Shown in pieces: positions 33,950-44,900 of a stretch of DNA of 64,000 bases. Source of the DNA: JABDMH01 sp964428345 (lineage in GTDB: Bacteria > Bacteroidota > Bacteroidia > Chitinophagales > Saprospiraceae); NCBI GenBank assembly GCA_964428345.1, contig CAYRYD010000014.1:43909-107908 (forward strand), in the 5' to 3' direction. The first letter of the stretch is position 1. The number at the start of each line of letters is the position of its first letter. The notes below the pieces were generated by a model. It ran no database searches, was not told where the DNA came from, and saw nothing but the letters and a program-made list of their open reading frames with translations. A program made the translations under genes and the position numbers.

Positions 33950-34726
33950 TCAGGTCAGGAGAAAATCGACACACTGTAGCCAGAAGTCGGAGTACTGGGG
34001 CCAATACACAAAGTTCAGCCCCCAATGAGGAGCCGGGTCTGACATGTAAGCCAATACTTTCCCTCTGCCGTCTTCCCGGATCACCAGGGCCGGGTCACCC
34101 GTTTCGGCAAAACGAAGAATCACTTCTGATCCATCTTTTATCCGAACCTGATTGTAACCCAGAATCGGTGGACATCGTTCAAAATCGATGCCCGGGAACC
34201 AATTAACCAGGGATTCCAGCCGAAAACCCTCGGTGCTTTCGACCAGATCCTCCATATCGAGACAGGTTACGGGCAACATTTCCTTGAGCCGGGTCCGACC
34301 CCAGCCCCCTTTGCCCACTTCGCCCGTAAAGGAATACCAACCTCCCAGAAACATGAAATGGGTTCCGGCATGCAACGCTTCGTGACTCAACCGGATCCGG
34401 TCGGGAAATGTCAGTGGCTTGTCTCCAAACTTTTGCCGGTCAAAAAACGAAGGTGAAAGTTGAAAAAGCTTGGCATCCACATCGCTAAAGATGATGATGT
34501 CATAATCGTTCAAAACCTGCTCATATGCTCCGGGTCCCAGCTTGTTATAAAAATCCCATGCTGAAACCGATTCAACCGAGTGTATACCGGTACTCTCCAG
34601 GGCATTCTTAAGCCAGATACCGTAGTTGAATATATCCAGTCCTTTATGAGAATAGTAGAAAGGGGTTTCAGCAAATACCGGTCCGGTCAGCACTGCCCAA
34701 TCACCCACATAGTAGATCTTAGCCAT
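33950..34726 (-). CDS. Putative glutamine amidotransferase-like protein (PF07090 type)
   Basis: 258 residues, cytoplasmic, no signal. The sequence opens KIYYVGDWAVLTGPVFAETPF, then YDIIIFSDVDAKLFQLSPSFF, the turn LHAGTHFMFLGGWYSFTGEVGKGGWG and the end GKVLAYMSDPAPHWGLNFVYWPQYSDFWLQCVDFLL. This is the class I glutamine-amidotransferase-like family with a flavodoxin-like core, but the usual catalytic Cys nucleophile at the elbow is replaced by FLGGW, so amidase activity is doubtful. Function is unknown. Next gene on the same strand is the large FG-GAP protein. Confidence 0.65.
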   Translation of the reverse strand: MAKIYYVGDWAVLTGPVFAETPFYYSHKGLDIFNYGIWLKNALESTGIHSVESVSAWDFYNKLGPGAYEQVLNDYDIIIFSDVDAKLFQLSPSFFDRQKFGDKPLTFPDRIRLSHEALHAGTHFMFLGGWYSFTGEVGKGGWGRTRLKEMLPVTCLDMEDLVESTEGFRLESLVNWFPGIDFERCPPILGYNQVRIKDGSEVILRFAETGDPALVIREDGRGKVLAYMSDPAPHWGLNFVYWPQYSDFWLQCVDFLLT

Positions 34727-34823
34727 GATTTCATCCGTTTAAAACGGACCTGAAAGTAAGTAAATTAGCTAACCCCGGGCCTATTCATGCCATCGGTCAT
34801 TCAGACAATTAAAATTCCCCTGG

Positions 34824-37800
34824 TCAGGGATTCATCGATTTACGGCAATCAAACACCCGGAGAGGGGCATTATTACAACCAACCAACACCAGTGATTTAC
34901 CATTATGATTGATGGTACTGAGGCTTTTGACATCATAAGGGACAAAAAATCCACTTTCTTTCTTTGATAATGGCCTGAAATGGCCGGTCCCATCACCCAA
35001 CATCAGGAGACCGAATCCGCCATCAGCCCGGGTGGTCTCTACCTCGGCATCAAACATATTGCCAGCCATCAGGACATCGGGATGTCCGTCCTGATTAAAG
35101 TCACGGACGATAAAATCATTGACAGAAGAGATTTGGGCATCGGTTGGTAGCGGGTTAACCTGAAAGCGTCCACCACCCTGATTTTCGATGTAGAGACTGG
35201 CAAAATTCGTTGCTTCAAGATGTAAAGCCTCAGCCAGCTTGTTTTCGCCATACACCTCAAAAACATCGGACGAAGCAAACAGATCGTAGTTTTCAAATTT
35301 CTCCTTGATCATCGGAACCTGCTGTGAGGAGCATTCCCGGCCCCTCAAAGGATACTGAATACCAAAATTATAGTAAGTCAGTACGACATCTTTTGAACCA
35401 TTGTTGTCAAAATCGTAATAATAAACCTCAAATGGTTCTGCCTCACTCGCCTTGTATTTGTAATTCAACCCCAGGTTGCCAACCAGCAGATCATCATCGC
35501 CGTCGTGATCGAAGTCAGCTGCCTCCACACTAAACCACCAGCCTTTTTGAGCATCCAGAGCCGGTATTGACATTCTTTTGAAGCCAGCCCGCTGATTCTC
35601 CAGAATGATCACCGGAGTCCACTCACCGACCAGGACCAGGTCCTGCAACCCATCCTGGTTGTAATCGGTCCAGACCACGTCATTAATAATCCCGATATCC
35701 CGGAGATCCGGTGCCAGGTTGGCCGTTTCGTCCTTAAAAAATCCCTGTTCATTAACCAGAAAAATACTGCTGGCCGGTTCGGGATAAGCCCAGGGTATAT
35801 GTCTTCCGGCAACCAGGAGATCGAGATCACCATCCTGATCGAAATCACAGGCTCTGACTTTTGAGCCACTGCTCCTGAAATCGGGTAATCTTTCCGGTTC
35901 ATAAGTAAAATGACCTAACCCGTCATTCAGATAGAGCCGGTCCTGGTAGTTAAGATGGCCGGGGGCAAATTCATTGCCACCACTGACCACATACAAATCG
36001 AGATCACCATCCTGATCGGCATCGAAAAATAAGGAACCGACATCCTCCCGGGATCTGTGATCTTTCAGGGCCTGACACTCCAGCGGTTTGAAAGCTGAGT
36101 TTTCATCTTGCACAAACAACTGGCCAGCATTTCCCGCTGCACCGCCAATAAATAAATCGTCCAGACCATCACCGTTAACATCGCCGACCGAAATTTGAGG
36201 CCCCTGAGTCGACATTTTCTGAGGCATCAAGACCTGTTTTTCAAAATCGTCAAAGTCATTTTCCTGATGCTGATAATTGAAAGCAAAGCCAGCGGTAATG
36301 TCGGAGAATACCGGTAAAGATTTTGTGGTTGCCGACTCACCCGGTGGTGTTGATTCTGAGTACAGGACCGGGATCAGCTGGTTGCCTTTTATGTCCGTAA
36401 GAATCTGATGGCGTCCATCGGGCCAGGTGACCACTACAGTGTCTGCCATCGCATCTTTGCCCAATCCAAAATGAGCGATTAGTTCACTTTGAGAATACAT
36501 ACCACGAACCCCTGTTACCTCAAAATACTGAGGTCCGCTTTTTGATTTTATTAATACTCTGGTACCGAGGGTGATTACCCCGGATTTATCGGCTACCGGC
36601 TGGATCCTCAACCAATGATGATCTTCCTGCTGCGCTGCATTATTCTGATAGACAAAGGCCACATCATTGATATTATTGACAACCAGATCAAGATCACCGT
36701 CGTTGTCCAGGTCGGCATACGCTGAACCGTTGGAAAACGATTCCTGATCCATACCCCATTCCTTTGCTTTTTTGGTAAAATGCAGGTGGCCATTATTGGC
36801 ATAGACATAATTGGACAGTTTTTGGGAAGGCACGATTTCCATCGCTGTCTTGATATCGACCACGTCCCAGACCGTGATATCTGCCGGAGGATTGGGATGG
36901 TTTTGGATGTATTCAAACAATTTGGATTCGAGGTATTGGGGAAATTTCTTGGAAGCATCGTTGTTGCGGATATCCCGCATCAATCCATTGGTAATATGAA
37001 TATCTTTCCAGCCATTGTTGTCGAAATCGGCAATAAGGGTTGACCAGCTCCAATCGGTATTGGCCATCCCTGTCATCTGGGCAATATCACTGAAATACCC
37101 ATCACCCTGATTGAGGTGCAGCATATTAAACATGTACTGATAGTGCCCACCCTCGTTGACCACTTTCCAGAAGGCTTTGGGATTCATACCGCTCATATTG
37201 GTTTTCAGGCGGTAGTTGTCTTCTGCCGCCATATCCACGACCATGACATCCAGATCACCGTCATTGTCAATATCCCCGGCATCAACTCCCATACTACTGA
37301 AAGAAATGTGATTGGCCCTTTCGTAAAGCTCATTGGTAAAAGTACCATCTCCATTATTGATGAAAATCCAGTCTTCTACCCAGAAGTCATTGGCAATAAA
37401 TAAATCGGTCCATCCGTCGTTATTGAGATCACTACAGGTCACGCTGTTTGGAAACCCGGTCCTGGCCAAACCGGCCCGGTGAGTGACATCGACAAACCTT
37501 CCCCCTTCATTGGCATAGAGGCATAACCGGTATTCCGGCAACGAAAGATCGCTGTTCAGAAACCTGGAATAGTGCCCGGGATTCGGTGGCTGATTGCATA
37601 GCAGGAGATCGAGATCGCCATCCTTGTCATAATCGAGAAAGGCTGCATGCCGCGTACGGGCATCATTGTCAACCCCGTATTTTTCAGCTTCTTCTTTAAA
37701 AGTGCCATCTCCCTGATTGATGTACAGTTTATTCTTTCGCAACTCAGGATCATCGTCATAGAGCTCCCGGGTTACATAAATGTCGGGATGGCCATCCTGA

Positions 37801-38177
37801 TTGACATCGCCAAAGATTACTCCGGATGACCAACCGCCATTGTCTTTGATGCCGGCTTTACGGGTTACTTCTTCAAATTTGAAATTACCCCGGTTGAAAT
37901 ACAGTTGATCGCCCACCTGATTTCCTGCAAAAAAAATGTCCTGCAGACCATCACCATTCAGATCCCCAATGGCAACACCCGCTCCCCCGTAAAAATTGGA
38001 GTAGATCATGATGTTGTGTTCTTTGAGATCCTTCAGTTTATTATTAAACCGGATATTGGTCTGATCGGGAGAAAGCAGGGTAAACAGGGTATCCCCATTG
38101 GAGCCCTGGTTCCTTTCCGGAAGAGGCTGGAAAGCGCTCAGGCCCAGCAAAGCAAGAAACAACAGGTACCGCATCAT
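34824..38177 (-). CDS. Large FG-GAP/VCBS repeat protein with ASPIC/UnbV domain (CRTAC1-like)
   Basis: 1117 residues from ATG 38177 (MMRYLLFLALLGLSAF); the longer frame starts only with TTG. After the signal peptide there are many calcium-binding propeller repeats of the form DLNGDG, DVNQDG, DYDKDGDLD, DIDNDGDLD, in two propellers. Between them, near residues 520-600, sits an ASPIC/UnbV-type module (LGTRVLIKSKSGPQYFEVTGVRGMYSQS, HFGLGKD, VVVTWPDG). Extracellular or periplasmic; such proteins are widespread in this group and of unknown task, perhaps calcium-dependent binding. Divergent from the smaller FG-GAP lipoprotein at 38456. Confidence 0.85.
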   Translation of the reverse strand: MMRYLLFLALLGLSAFQPLPERNQGSNGDTLFTLLSPDQTNIRFNNKLKDLKEHNIMIYSNFYGGAGVAIGDLNGDGLQDIFFAGNQVGDQLYFNRGNFKFEEVTRKAGIKDNGGWSSGVIFGDVNQDGHPDIYVTRELYDDDPELRKNKLYINQGDGTFKEEAEKYGVDNDARTRHAAFLDYDKDGDLDLLLCNQPPNPGHYSRFLNSDLSLPEYRLCLYANEGGRFVDVTHRAGLARTGFPNSVTCSDLNNDGWTDLFIANDFWVEDWIFINNGDGTFTNELYERANHISFSSMGVDAGDIDNDGDLDVMVVDMAAEDNYRLKTNMSGMNPKAFWKVVNEGGHYQYMFNMLHLNQGDGYFSDIAQMTGMANTDWSWSTLIADFDNNGWKDIHITNGLMRDIRNNDASKKFPQYLESKLFEYIQNHPNPPADITVWDVVDIKTAMEIVPSQKLSNYVYANNGHLHFTKKAKEWGMDQESFSNGSAYADLDNDGDLDLVVNNINDVAFVYQNNAAQQEDHHWLRIQPVADKSGVITLGTRVLIKSKSGPQYFEVTGVRGMYSQSELIAHFGLGKDAMADTVVVTWPDGRHQILTDIKGNQLIPVLYSESTPPGESATTKSLPVFSDITAGFAFNYQHQENDFDDFEKQVLMPQKMSTQGPQISVGDVNGDGLDDLFIGGAAGNAGQLFVQDENSAFKPLECQALKDHRSREDVGSLFFDADQDGDLDLYVVSGGNEFAPGHLNYQDRLYLNDGLGHFTYEPERLPDFRSSGSKVRACDFDQDGDLDLLVAGRHIPWAYPEPASSIFLVNEQGFFKDETANLAPDLRDIGIINDVVWTDYNQDGLQDLVLVGEWTPVIILENQRAGFKRMSIPALDAQKGWWFSVEAADFDHDGDDDLLVGNLGLNYKYKASEAEPFEVYYYDFDNNGSKDVVLTYYNFGIQYPLRGRECSSQQVPMIKEKFENYDLFASSDVFEVYGENKLAEALHLEATNFASLYIENQGGGRFQVNPLPTDAQISSVNDFIVRDFNQDGHPDVLMAGNMFDAEVETTRADGGFGLLMLGDGTGHFRPLSKKESGFFVPYDVKSLSTINHNGKSLVLVGCNNAPLRVFDCRKSMNP

Positions 38178-38297
38178 TCTGTCGTAGTTTTGTTGAAGTT
38201 TCAATTATTCCGCCTAAAATACAACTTATAACGCCGATTTTCACGCAGTTGTAGACCGTTCTTAGGGTAATGCCTCTTTTCAATTATAACGAATGAA

Positions 38298-38358
38298 GCA
38301 ACACATTTCAACATTTCTACCCGGAAAAATAGGTCAGGACACCGGGCAAATGTGTTGC
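38298..38358. repeat. Long-loop inverted repeat with 11-bp arms between divergent FG-GAP genes
   Basis: Arms GCAACACATTT (38298-38308) and AAATGTGTTGC (38348-38358) are perfect complements across 39 bp. Within the loop a second pair CCCGG (38320-38324) and CCGGG (38342-38346) can also fold. It lies upstream of both divergent genes. It may be a leader hairpin, a looped operator pair, or a small element with terminal inverted repeats. Chance formation of an 11-bp arm pair at some spacing is not negligible. Confidence 0.4.
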
Positions 38359-38455
38359 AGAGGATTACTCCCCCAATGGCCGGTAGTTATTGACTCCACT
38401 TTCTTCTTCAAGCGTAGAAATAATAGTAATTATGTACTGGTCAAAAATAACCTTT

Positions 38456-39970
38456 ATGCACATTCTGCAGGTGTTGTCGCCGGTGTTGGGTTTGTTCGCT
38501 CTTATTTTCCTGCTGAGCTGTTCAGACAAGAAAACTGAGGTGGTCTGGAACCTTAATTTACCCCGGCTTGGCTCTGAATCCTCGATCCGCACCCGGGATC
38601 TGACTGGCGACGGGATCCTGGACATCGTGCTGGGTGCCGGAGAAAACGAATATGTGGCCACCGATCAGGGTATCCTGGCTGTAGACGGTCATACCGGGCA
38701 GGTGATCTGGGAGCAGGCAGCCAAAGACCTCGTGTTTGGTTCGGCGACATTTCTCGACGTCAACGGTGATGGGGTAGATGATGTGTTTATTGGAGGGCGA
38801 TCCTGTATCCTGCAGGGGTTGGATGGAAAGACCGGAGATACACTGTGGACTTATCACCCCGAACGCTATGCGGAAGATCCGGTGCTATCACTTGCACGGA
38901 ACAATTTTTACAACAGTGTCCTGGTACCCGATCAAAACGGTGATGGCTACCAGGATCTGCTGATCCAGAACGGAGGCAATCCGAAAATCGGTCCGGGCGT
39001 CTGGGAAGGCCGGGTCGCCGGAATCCTGCTGATCATTGACTCCCGGTCCGGCAGCATCATTGCCGGAGATACCATGCCCGATGGGATGGAATCGTACATG
39101 TCTCCCCTGGCCTTCCGGCAAAAGGACGATGAGGAGTATTCGATCATCTTTGGTTCGGGCGGAGAGACCTTTGGAGGAAATCTCTACCTGGCGAAACTTT
39201 CAGACCTTCGTAATCAACAATTGTCCAAGACGGCGCAGGTTCTTGCCTCAGAAGAGGGACATGGCTTCATCGCTCCTCCGGTACTGGCTGATATTACGAA
39301 TGACGGTTATCTGGATATCGTTGCCATCTCCCATGCGAGCACCACATTTGCCATTGACGGCCGAAGTCTGCAAACCATCTGGCAGACGAAAGTCCCCGGT
39401 ACGGAGTGCAGCAATAGTTTTGCAGTGGGTTATTTCACCGATGACAACGTACCTGATTTCTTCACCTTCGTCAGCAAAGGGGAATGGCCCAACAATACCG
39501 GATCCCAGCAGATCCTGCTGGATGGTAAGGACGGCAGCATTGCCTATCAAAACGACCTGGGTTGCACCGGATTCTCTTCACCGGTTGCGTGTGATTTGAA
39601 TGGCGACGGCCGCAGTGAAGCGATCCTCAGTATTAACGAATTTGATTGCAGTGCCGGCTTCAGTGGAGATATCGGCAACATTACCAATAAACTGATGGCC
39701 ATCGATTTTTCAACCGGAAGGGAATATCCGATCGATCAAAAGGAAAAATTCAAGAATATCTTCACCACCCCCTGGATCGGTGACCTGGATGGTGATGGGT
39801 ACCTGGACATTCTCCATTGCCAGTATTACCACAGTACACCCTACATTACCGCGTTTCTGGGTTTTGAGCTGAGGCGGATCAGTACCCATATCAAACTCCG
39901 GGGTCCAGTCTCCTGGGGAGGTTACATGGCCACCCACGGAGACGGCATCTTTGACGGAAGGGACCAGTAA
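38456..39970 (+). CDS. FG-GAP/PQQ-like repeat lipoprotein
   Basis: 504 residues from ATG 38456 (MHILQVLSPVLGLFALIFLLSC); an ATG at 38432 adds 8 residues and is nearly as good. The lipobox LLSC makes it a lipoprotein. The mature protein is a propeller with FG-GAP calcium loops (DLTGDGILDIVLG, DVNGDGVDDVFIG, DQNGDGYQDLLIQ, DITNDGYLDIVAI, DLNGDGRSEAIL, DLDGDGYLDIL) and PQQ-like strands (GILAVDGHTGQVIWE, LDGKTGDTLWTY). Likely a surface or periplasmic binding protein of unknown ligand. Its stop codon lies at the start of a degenerate repeat tract. Divergent from the CRTAC1-like gene. Confidence 0.8.
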   Translation: MHILQVLSPVLGLFALIFLLSCSDKKTEVVWNLNLPRLGSESSIRTRDLTGDGILDIVLGAGENEYVATDQGILAVDGHTGQVIWEQAAKDLVFGSATFLDVNGDGVDDVFIGGRSCILQGLDGKTGDTLWTYHPERYAEDPVLSLARNNFYNSVLVPDQNGDGYQDLLIQNGGNPKIGPGVWEGRVAGILLIIDSRSGSIIAGDTMPDGMESYMSPLAFRQKDDEEYSIIFGSGGETFGGNLYLAKLSDLRNQQLSKTAQVLASEEGHGFIAPPVLADITNDGYLDIVAISHASTTFAIDGRSLQTIWQTKVPGTECSNSFAVGYFTDDNVPDFFTFVSKGEWPNNTGSQQILLDGKDGSIAYQNDLGCTGFSSPVACDLNGDGRSEAILSINEFDCSAGFSGDIGNITNKLMAIDFSTGREYPIDQKEKFKNIFTTPWIGDLDGDGYLDILHCQYYHSTPYITAFLGFELRRISTHIKLRGPVSWGGYMATHGDGIFDGRDQ

Positions 39971-40158
39971 ACCCCAATCGGGATCAGTAATCTCACAGAG
40001 AGATCAATAAGCCCGCCAGGGATTGATGAGCTGTCTGTACCGTTTCGCCCAAGCCGGGCTCTGCCCTCTTTCCAAGCCGGATCAGTAAGCCCGCGGGGAT
40101 TGATGAGCCCATTTCGCGAGAGATCAGTAAGCCCGCGATAGATCAGTAAGCCCGCCAG
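39962..40158. repeat. Degenerate short repeats (GATCAGTAAGCCCGC type) between FG-GAP gene and susD
   Basis: Copies of GATCARTAAGCCCGC start at 40002, 40080, 40122 and 40141; a diverged copy is at 39982 and a weaker one (ACCAGTAAACCCC) covers the stop codon of the preceding gene. Several are followed by GGGATTGATGAG. Spacing is irregular (about 20 to 78 bp), so this is not a clean tandem array. With the terminator at 40211-40244 it accounts for the 296-bp gap 39971-40266. Confidence 0.7.
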
Positions 40159-40210
40159 GGATTGCTGCCTGTCTTCCTGGGCCTGGGCGAATAAATTCGC
40201 CCCTCCAAAC

Positions 40211-40244
40211 AAAAAAGGCCGTGCCTTTCGACACGACCTTTTTT
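40211..40244 (-). terminator. Rho-independent terminator after susC-susD
   Basis: Reverse strand: A-run, GGTCGTGTC stem, GAAA tetraloop, GGCACGGCC, then six T. Two G-U pairs occur on the reverse-strand RNA but C-A mismatches on the forward strand, so it serves the reverse strand. It lies 23 bp beyond the SusD-like stop codon. Confidence 0.9.
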
Positions 40245-40266
40245 ATTAATTTAATAAAATTCAAAC

Positions 40267-41880
40267 CTATTCGGTTCCTCCATCCCACCACACTCTGGAA
40301 GTGTAGTTGTTGAAATTTCCCTTATCAAAATTCGGGTTAGCAGCCACTTCCACGTTCGGATAACGCAGTCTTCTGGGAATGATACCACCAGTGACATTAG
40401 ACTGATCGGTCGTGTTCGCAACAAGAACCGGATAACCGGTTCGTCTCCAGTCACACCAGGCTTCCCACCAGTTCATGAATTTGCTGACCCACATTTGTTC
40501 GCCGATCATCTCCAGGGCGGGCTTGTGTGTGCCATAGGGATAATTGCTCAGATAAGTTGCAACCTGCTCGTCGGTCACCACCAGTGTCTCATCATAGGGC
40601 GTATACATCTGCATCGCCGACTTCACGCCTGCTTCATAATGGTCTTTGGCTGTTCCACTGATGCCAGATCCAATACCTCTTTCGATCGCTTCAGCCAGGA
40701 GAAACTCTACTTCTGCATGATTCATGATCATGTATGGATCGTCAAGATCAAGCAAACGATAGTTGATCTTGGAAAAAGTCTCGTCTTCGACCACCATTCC
40801 ACCCTCCATGGCTTCGATGTCTGACAAGGAAAACCCACTGGGAACACCCCGCTGTTTCAGGGGATCGGATTCGATAGGTGTCCAACCACTAGTGGTCCAA
40901 GTGCCAATACCACTGCTGAGGATCATGAGACGGGGATCGTCGTCAGCTACACTGTTCTGATCCGTGCCTTTTAAAAAATCAATCAGGGTTTTACCCAAAG
41001 TACTCTGGTTCCCGCCATCACTTGGGAAAAAAGCTCGGGAGAGCCCGTTTTGGTCCTGCCATTGACTCGGGCCAATATCCATGGGTATCCAGACATTATC
41101 GTCATTGCTGGTGAATACCCCACCTGATACCGCCTTGGTGACATAGGTAGCTGCCATCCCGGGATCTACATTGGAAACCCGCATGGCATAGCGAAGCAAG
41201 AGCGAGTTACCCCATTTTTTCCATTTCGTGATGTCACCCTGGTAAATCATGTCGGCCCGGGCAAAACCCTCATCCGGGTTGGATGGGCTCATGCCATTGA
41301 CCGCCTCGTCCAGTTCCTGAAGCATCGCCGGATAAATGATCGACTGATTATCATACTTGGGAAAGAAGACACCTTCGATTCCCTGATTGGCTTCCGTAAA
41401 GGGTACTGCTCCGTAGAAATCGGTCAGCCGGAAGAAACTCCAGGCCTTGAGAATCCGGGCAGCATTCCGCATGTTGGTCTTATTCCCCTCATCATAACCT
41501 CCCGGTCCGGTTTGTTTGAGAATCTCCGCAATGTTCTTGAGTTGATCCTGATAGGTGAAGTCGAAGGGAGCAGTGGCTGTTTCCTCGTTGTGCCGGTAAA
41601 AATTACCCACTGCCGAAATACTTCCGGTGGTCACCAGTTGCTGAATGGCCCCTCCGCAGAGTCCAAGGTTGGTACGCCAGTCGATATAGCGGTTATCACC
41701 AGTTGAGCCACCGGAGGCAAGGGCCAGTTCCGCAGTGGTAAAGATAAAATTCAAATCAATCTGGTTGACCGCCTGTGGGTTGATGTTCAGATCCTGCAGT
41801 TCATCGGTGTTGCAACTCGGCATGAGCAGCAACCCGGCAACCAGGCAGGAAAGAAACGTATATATATTATGAAATTTCAT
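40267..41880 (-). CDS. SusD/RagB-family outer-membrane glycan/nutrient-binding lipoprotein
   Basis: 537 residues. Signal ends LLMPSC with Cys23 lipidated. The mature part starts NTDELQDLNINPQAVNQIDLNFIFTTAELALAS, typical of the SusD-like_2 group, with TPR-type helices and family signatures such as AARILKAWSFFRLTDFYGAVPFTEA, ADMIYQGDITKWKKWGNSLLLRYAMRVS and QMWVSKFMNWWEAWCDWRRTGYP near the C-terminus. SusD-like proteins sit on top of the SusC barrel and bind the substrate for import. It is 21 bp downstream of the susC-like gene and ends at a terminator. Substrate unknown; no polysaccharidase lies next to it. Confidence 0.92.
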   Translation of the reverse strand: MKFHNIYTFLSCLVAGLLLMPSCNTDELQDLNINPQAVNQIDLNFIFTTAELALASGGSTGDNRYIDWRTNLGLCGGAIQQLVTTGSISAVGNFYRHNEETATAPFDFTYQDQLKNIAEILKQTGPGGYDEGNKTNMRNAARILKAWSFFRLTDFYGAVPFTEANQGIEGVFFPKYDNQSIIYPAMLQELDEAVNGMSPSNPDEGFARADMIYQGDITKWKKWGNSLLLRYAMRVSNVDPGMAATYVTKAVSGGVFTSNDDNVWIPMDIGPSQWQDQNGLSRAFFPSDGGNQSTLGKTLIDFLKGTDQNSVADDDPRLMILSSGIGTWTTSGWTPIESDPLKQRGVPSGFSLSDIEAMEGGMVVEDETFSKINYRLLDLDDPYMIMNHAEVEFLLAEAIERGIGSGISGTAKDHYEAGVKSAMQMYTPYDETLVVTDEQVATYLSNYPYGTHKPALEMIGEQMWVSKFMNWWEAWCDWRRTGYPVLVANTTDQSNVTGGIIPRRLRYPNVEVAANPNFDKGNFNNYTSRVWWDGGTE

Positions 41881-41901
41881 CGTTTTTATCGGTTTTATTA
41901 G

Positions 41902-44900
41902 TTAAAAGTCTGCTTTCAGGTCGATACCATAGCTGCGGGTAGCCGGGAATCCGAAGTAATCCAGGCCCTGTCCACCATTACCATTATTATAGCTGGCTTC
42001 CGGATCGATATTGGGCGTATTCTTATGCAGAATGGCCAGGTTTCTACCCACGATCGATAACCTCAGGTTTCGAATCGGCGTCTTACTGAGGAAGGACTGC
42101 GGGAAATTATAACCCACCGACAAGGACCGGAATTTCACAAAGGATGCATCGTACATCCATATTTCGGTAATACCATTGGCGTCATTCTGTGAATTGCCCC
42201 AGTAAGTCTGGGCTTCCGCCGGAGTCAGCGTTTTGGTAAACGGTGAATAGATCGGTGTTCCGTTGTCATTGGTACCGGTCTGAGTTACACCACTTACGAC
42301 CAAGGGATCACGTCCTGGTCTGCCCTCAAGCGAACGTTCCGTAAGACCGGTTGCGGTCAGACGGGCATTGGTACCCGAAAAGATATCGCCACCAATCTTG
42401 AAATCAAACAGGAATTCCAGGTTGAAATTCTTGTACCGGAAGGCATTGTTAAAACCACCCGTCCAATCGGCAACGCTGTTACCCAGCGGAACGAATTCCG
42501 GATCGGCTACCATTGACCCATTACTAAAGAACACCGGTTGCCCGTTGGGATCCCTTAGTTGTCGCCTACCAGTAATTACCCCAAAAGGTTGACCTACAAT
42601 GTGTTTGGTGAAGACAATCCTGGCGCGGGCTTCTTCCAGCAATAACTCGTCGGTTCCTTCAATGAGGGAAACCACTTCGTTTTCATTCTTGGCGAGGTTA
42701 AGCGAGATATCCCAGTCCAGTTGACTCTGTCGCAATGGCTTGCCGGTCAGCAGGATCTCGATCCCATTGTTTCGCATTTCACCGAGATTGACGGTGGTGC
42801 TGCCAAATCCGGAAGCCCAGGAAATCGAGGCATTAAGGATATCTTCCGTGGTCTTCTGCCGGTAATAGGTCAGATCCAGCCCCAAACGGTTGTTAAAAAA
42901 TCGCAAATCAAATCCAAATTCGATCTCCGTCGAAGTCAAAGGCCTGAGATTCGGGTTGGGAATGGTACCGAACCGGCCTCCTGCAGAAGAGAATGACGCC
43001 ATCGTATAACCTGCATGTGACTGTTTCAACGAATAGGTCAGGTTGGTCGAGTAAGCACCAATGGTCACATTACCCACCTGTGCCCAGGAAGCCCGGAATT
43101 TACCAAAGCTCAACGCGGATGTCGATGGTATGCTGAAGGCATCGGTAAAAACGAAGCTCAGACCGGCAGAAGGATAAAGAATACTATTGTTCTCGGGATT
43201 CAAGACCGAAAACCAGTCTTTCCGAACTGTACCAGTCAGGAATAAATAGTTGTTATAGCCAATTTCCGCTGATCCAAACAGTGAATTAATACCCGTTTCG
43301 CCGATTCCATAACTATAACTTCTGGTCACTGCATTATTGATTGCCTGGAAAAACGGTACGTTAAATCCGGCACCGTTGGCTGAGATTCGCTCGTTAAAGT
43401 TTCTCATCCGGTTACCACCGCCAAAGACATTAACGCTGATATTGCCAAAGGATTTATTAAAGCCAAGTATGTACTCCAGATTGATCTCCCGGACCCGGTT
43501 TTCACCTTCTGTAATGGAGCCTCCCCGGTTATGGCCGGTACCCTGAGGTAACATATCGGTTTCACGCCGGGTATACCAGTCCATCCCGGCCTGACCCTGA
43601 ATGTATAACCAGTCTGTGATGTCATAGCGCAATCTTCCGGAGGTATTCAGACGATCTCTGAAATCATCGTTGATAAACTGATAAGAAGTCCACCAGGGGT
43701 TCTGGGTCCAGAGCGCTCCGGATCCGTTACCAATCGGGTACTCTTCACCCACACCCTTTTGAAAGGAACTATAAATGCTCTGGTCCAAACCAGCAGGTAC
43801 GGCTCCCAACTTATTTTCATCTCCTTTATACCAGTCGACATTCGCATTAGCCGGCAGATATGCTACGGAAAGAATTCCGTTGTTTGGCGAATCAGATAAC
43901 CAAGGTCTGTTAAAGGCCTCCTCATGTGAATAGAGTATCTTGGCATCCAGGGTCAGTCGCTTTCCAAACCTCGAATTGGTGGATAACGAAACATTCAGGC
44001 GGTCAAAGCCTGAATTGGGAATGATGGACTCATTGCGCAAATCAGACACTCCAAAGCGGAATGTTTGGTTTTCACTACCTCCGGTCAGGGCCAGACTGTT
44101 GGTCCAGGTATAACCAGTGCGATAAAACCTGTCGTAATTGTCACCGGCATCGACATAAGGATGGGTAGTACCATCAAAGGCTACAAAACTCGGTACACTA
44201 CCCAGTCTGGGTCCCCAGGAGTTTAGGTTCCAGTTGAAGCCCTCCTGTTGGGTACGGGGAGCTACTGCAATCCTCTCTGATTCGGGATTGTTCGGATCAG
44301 ATAAAACAAAAGCGCCCTGGCCATACTCGGTCTGATATTCCCGGAGATCATTGACTCGATCGAAGGTATAATTGGTACGGAACTCCACACCAATCCCCTT
44401 TCTCTGAGCACCTCTCTTCGTTGTAATATTGATAACCCCGTTAGCGGCCCGGCTGCCGTAAAGGGCGGCAGCGCTGGCTCCCTTCAACACTGTGATCGTT
44501 TGGATGTCGTCCGGGTTGATGCTGGATAGTCCATCACCTTCGTCGCGGCCTCCCCACATACCCGCCTGGCCAAATCCGGAGTTATCCATCGGGATACCGT
44601 CGATGACATACAATGGCTGGTTGTTACCCTGCAACGAGGCATTACCCCGGATAATCACCCGACTTGATCCGGCCGGTCCGGAGGCAATATTGCTCACGTT
44701 GACACCGGCGATCCGTCCGGATAGGGCATTGGCCACGTTGATTTCCCGGGCATCCTGCAGGTCCTCACCTCCTACTTCGGTCACCGAATACTGCAGGGCT
44801 TTCGTAGAACGTTGAATCCCCAACGCCGTTACGGTGACTTCCTGCAATTGGACTCCCGGACTGAGCTGCACATTGAGTTGAGTCTCCGTGCCTACCGGAA

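Noticed and set aside
34734..34748. TCCGTTT-A-AAACGGA palindrome before the amidotransferase-like gene
   Set aside because: 7-bp arms are expected many times by chance in 64 kb, so it is not evidence by itself.
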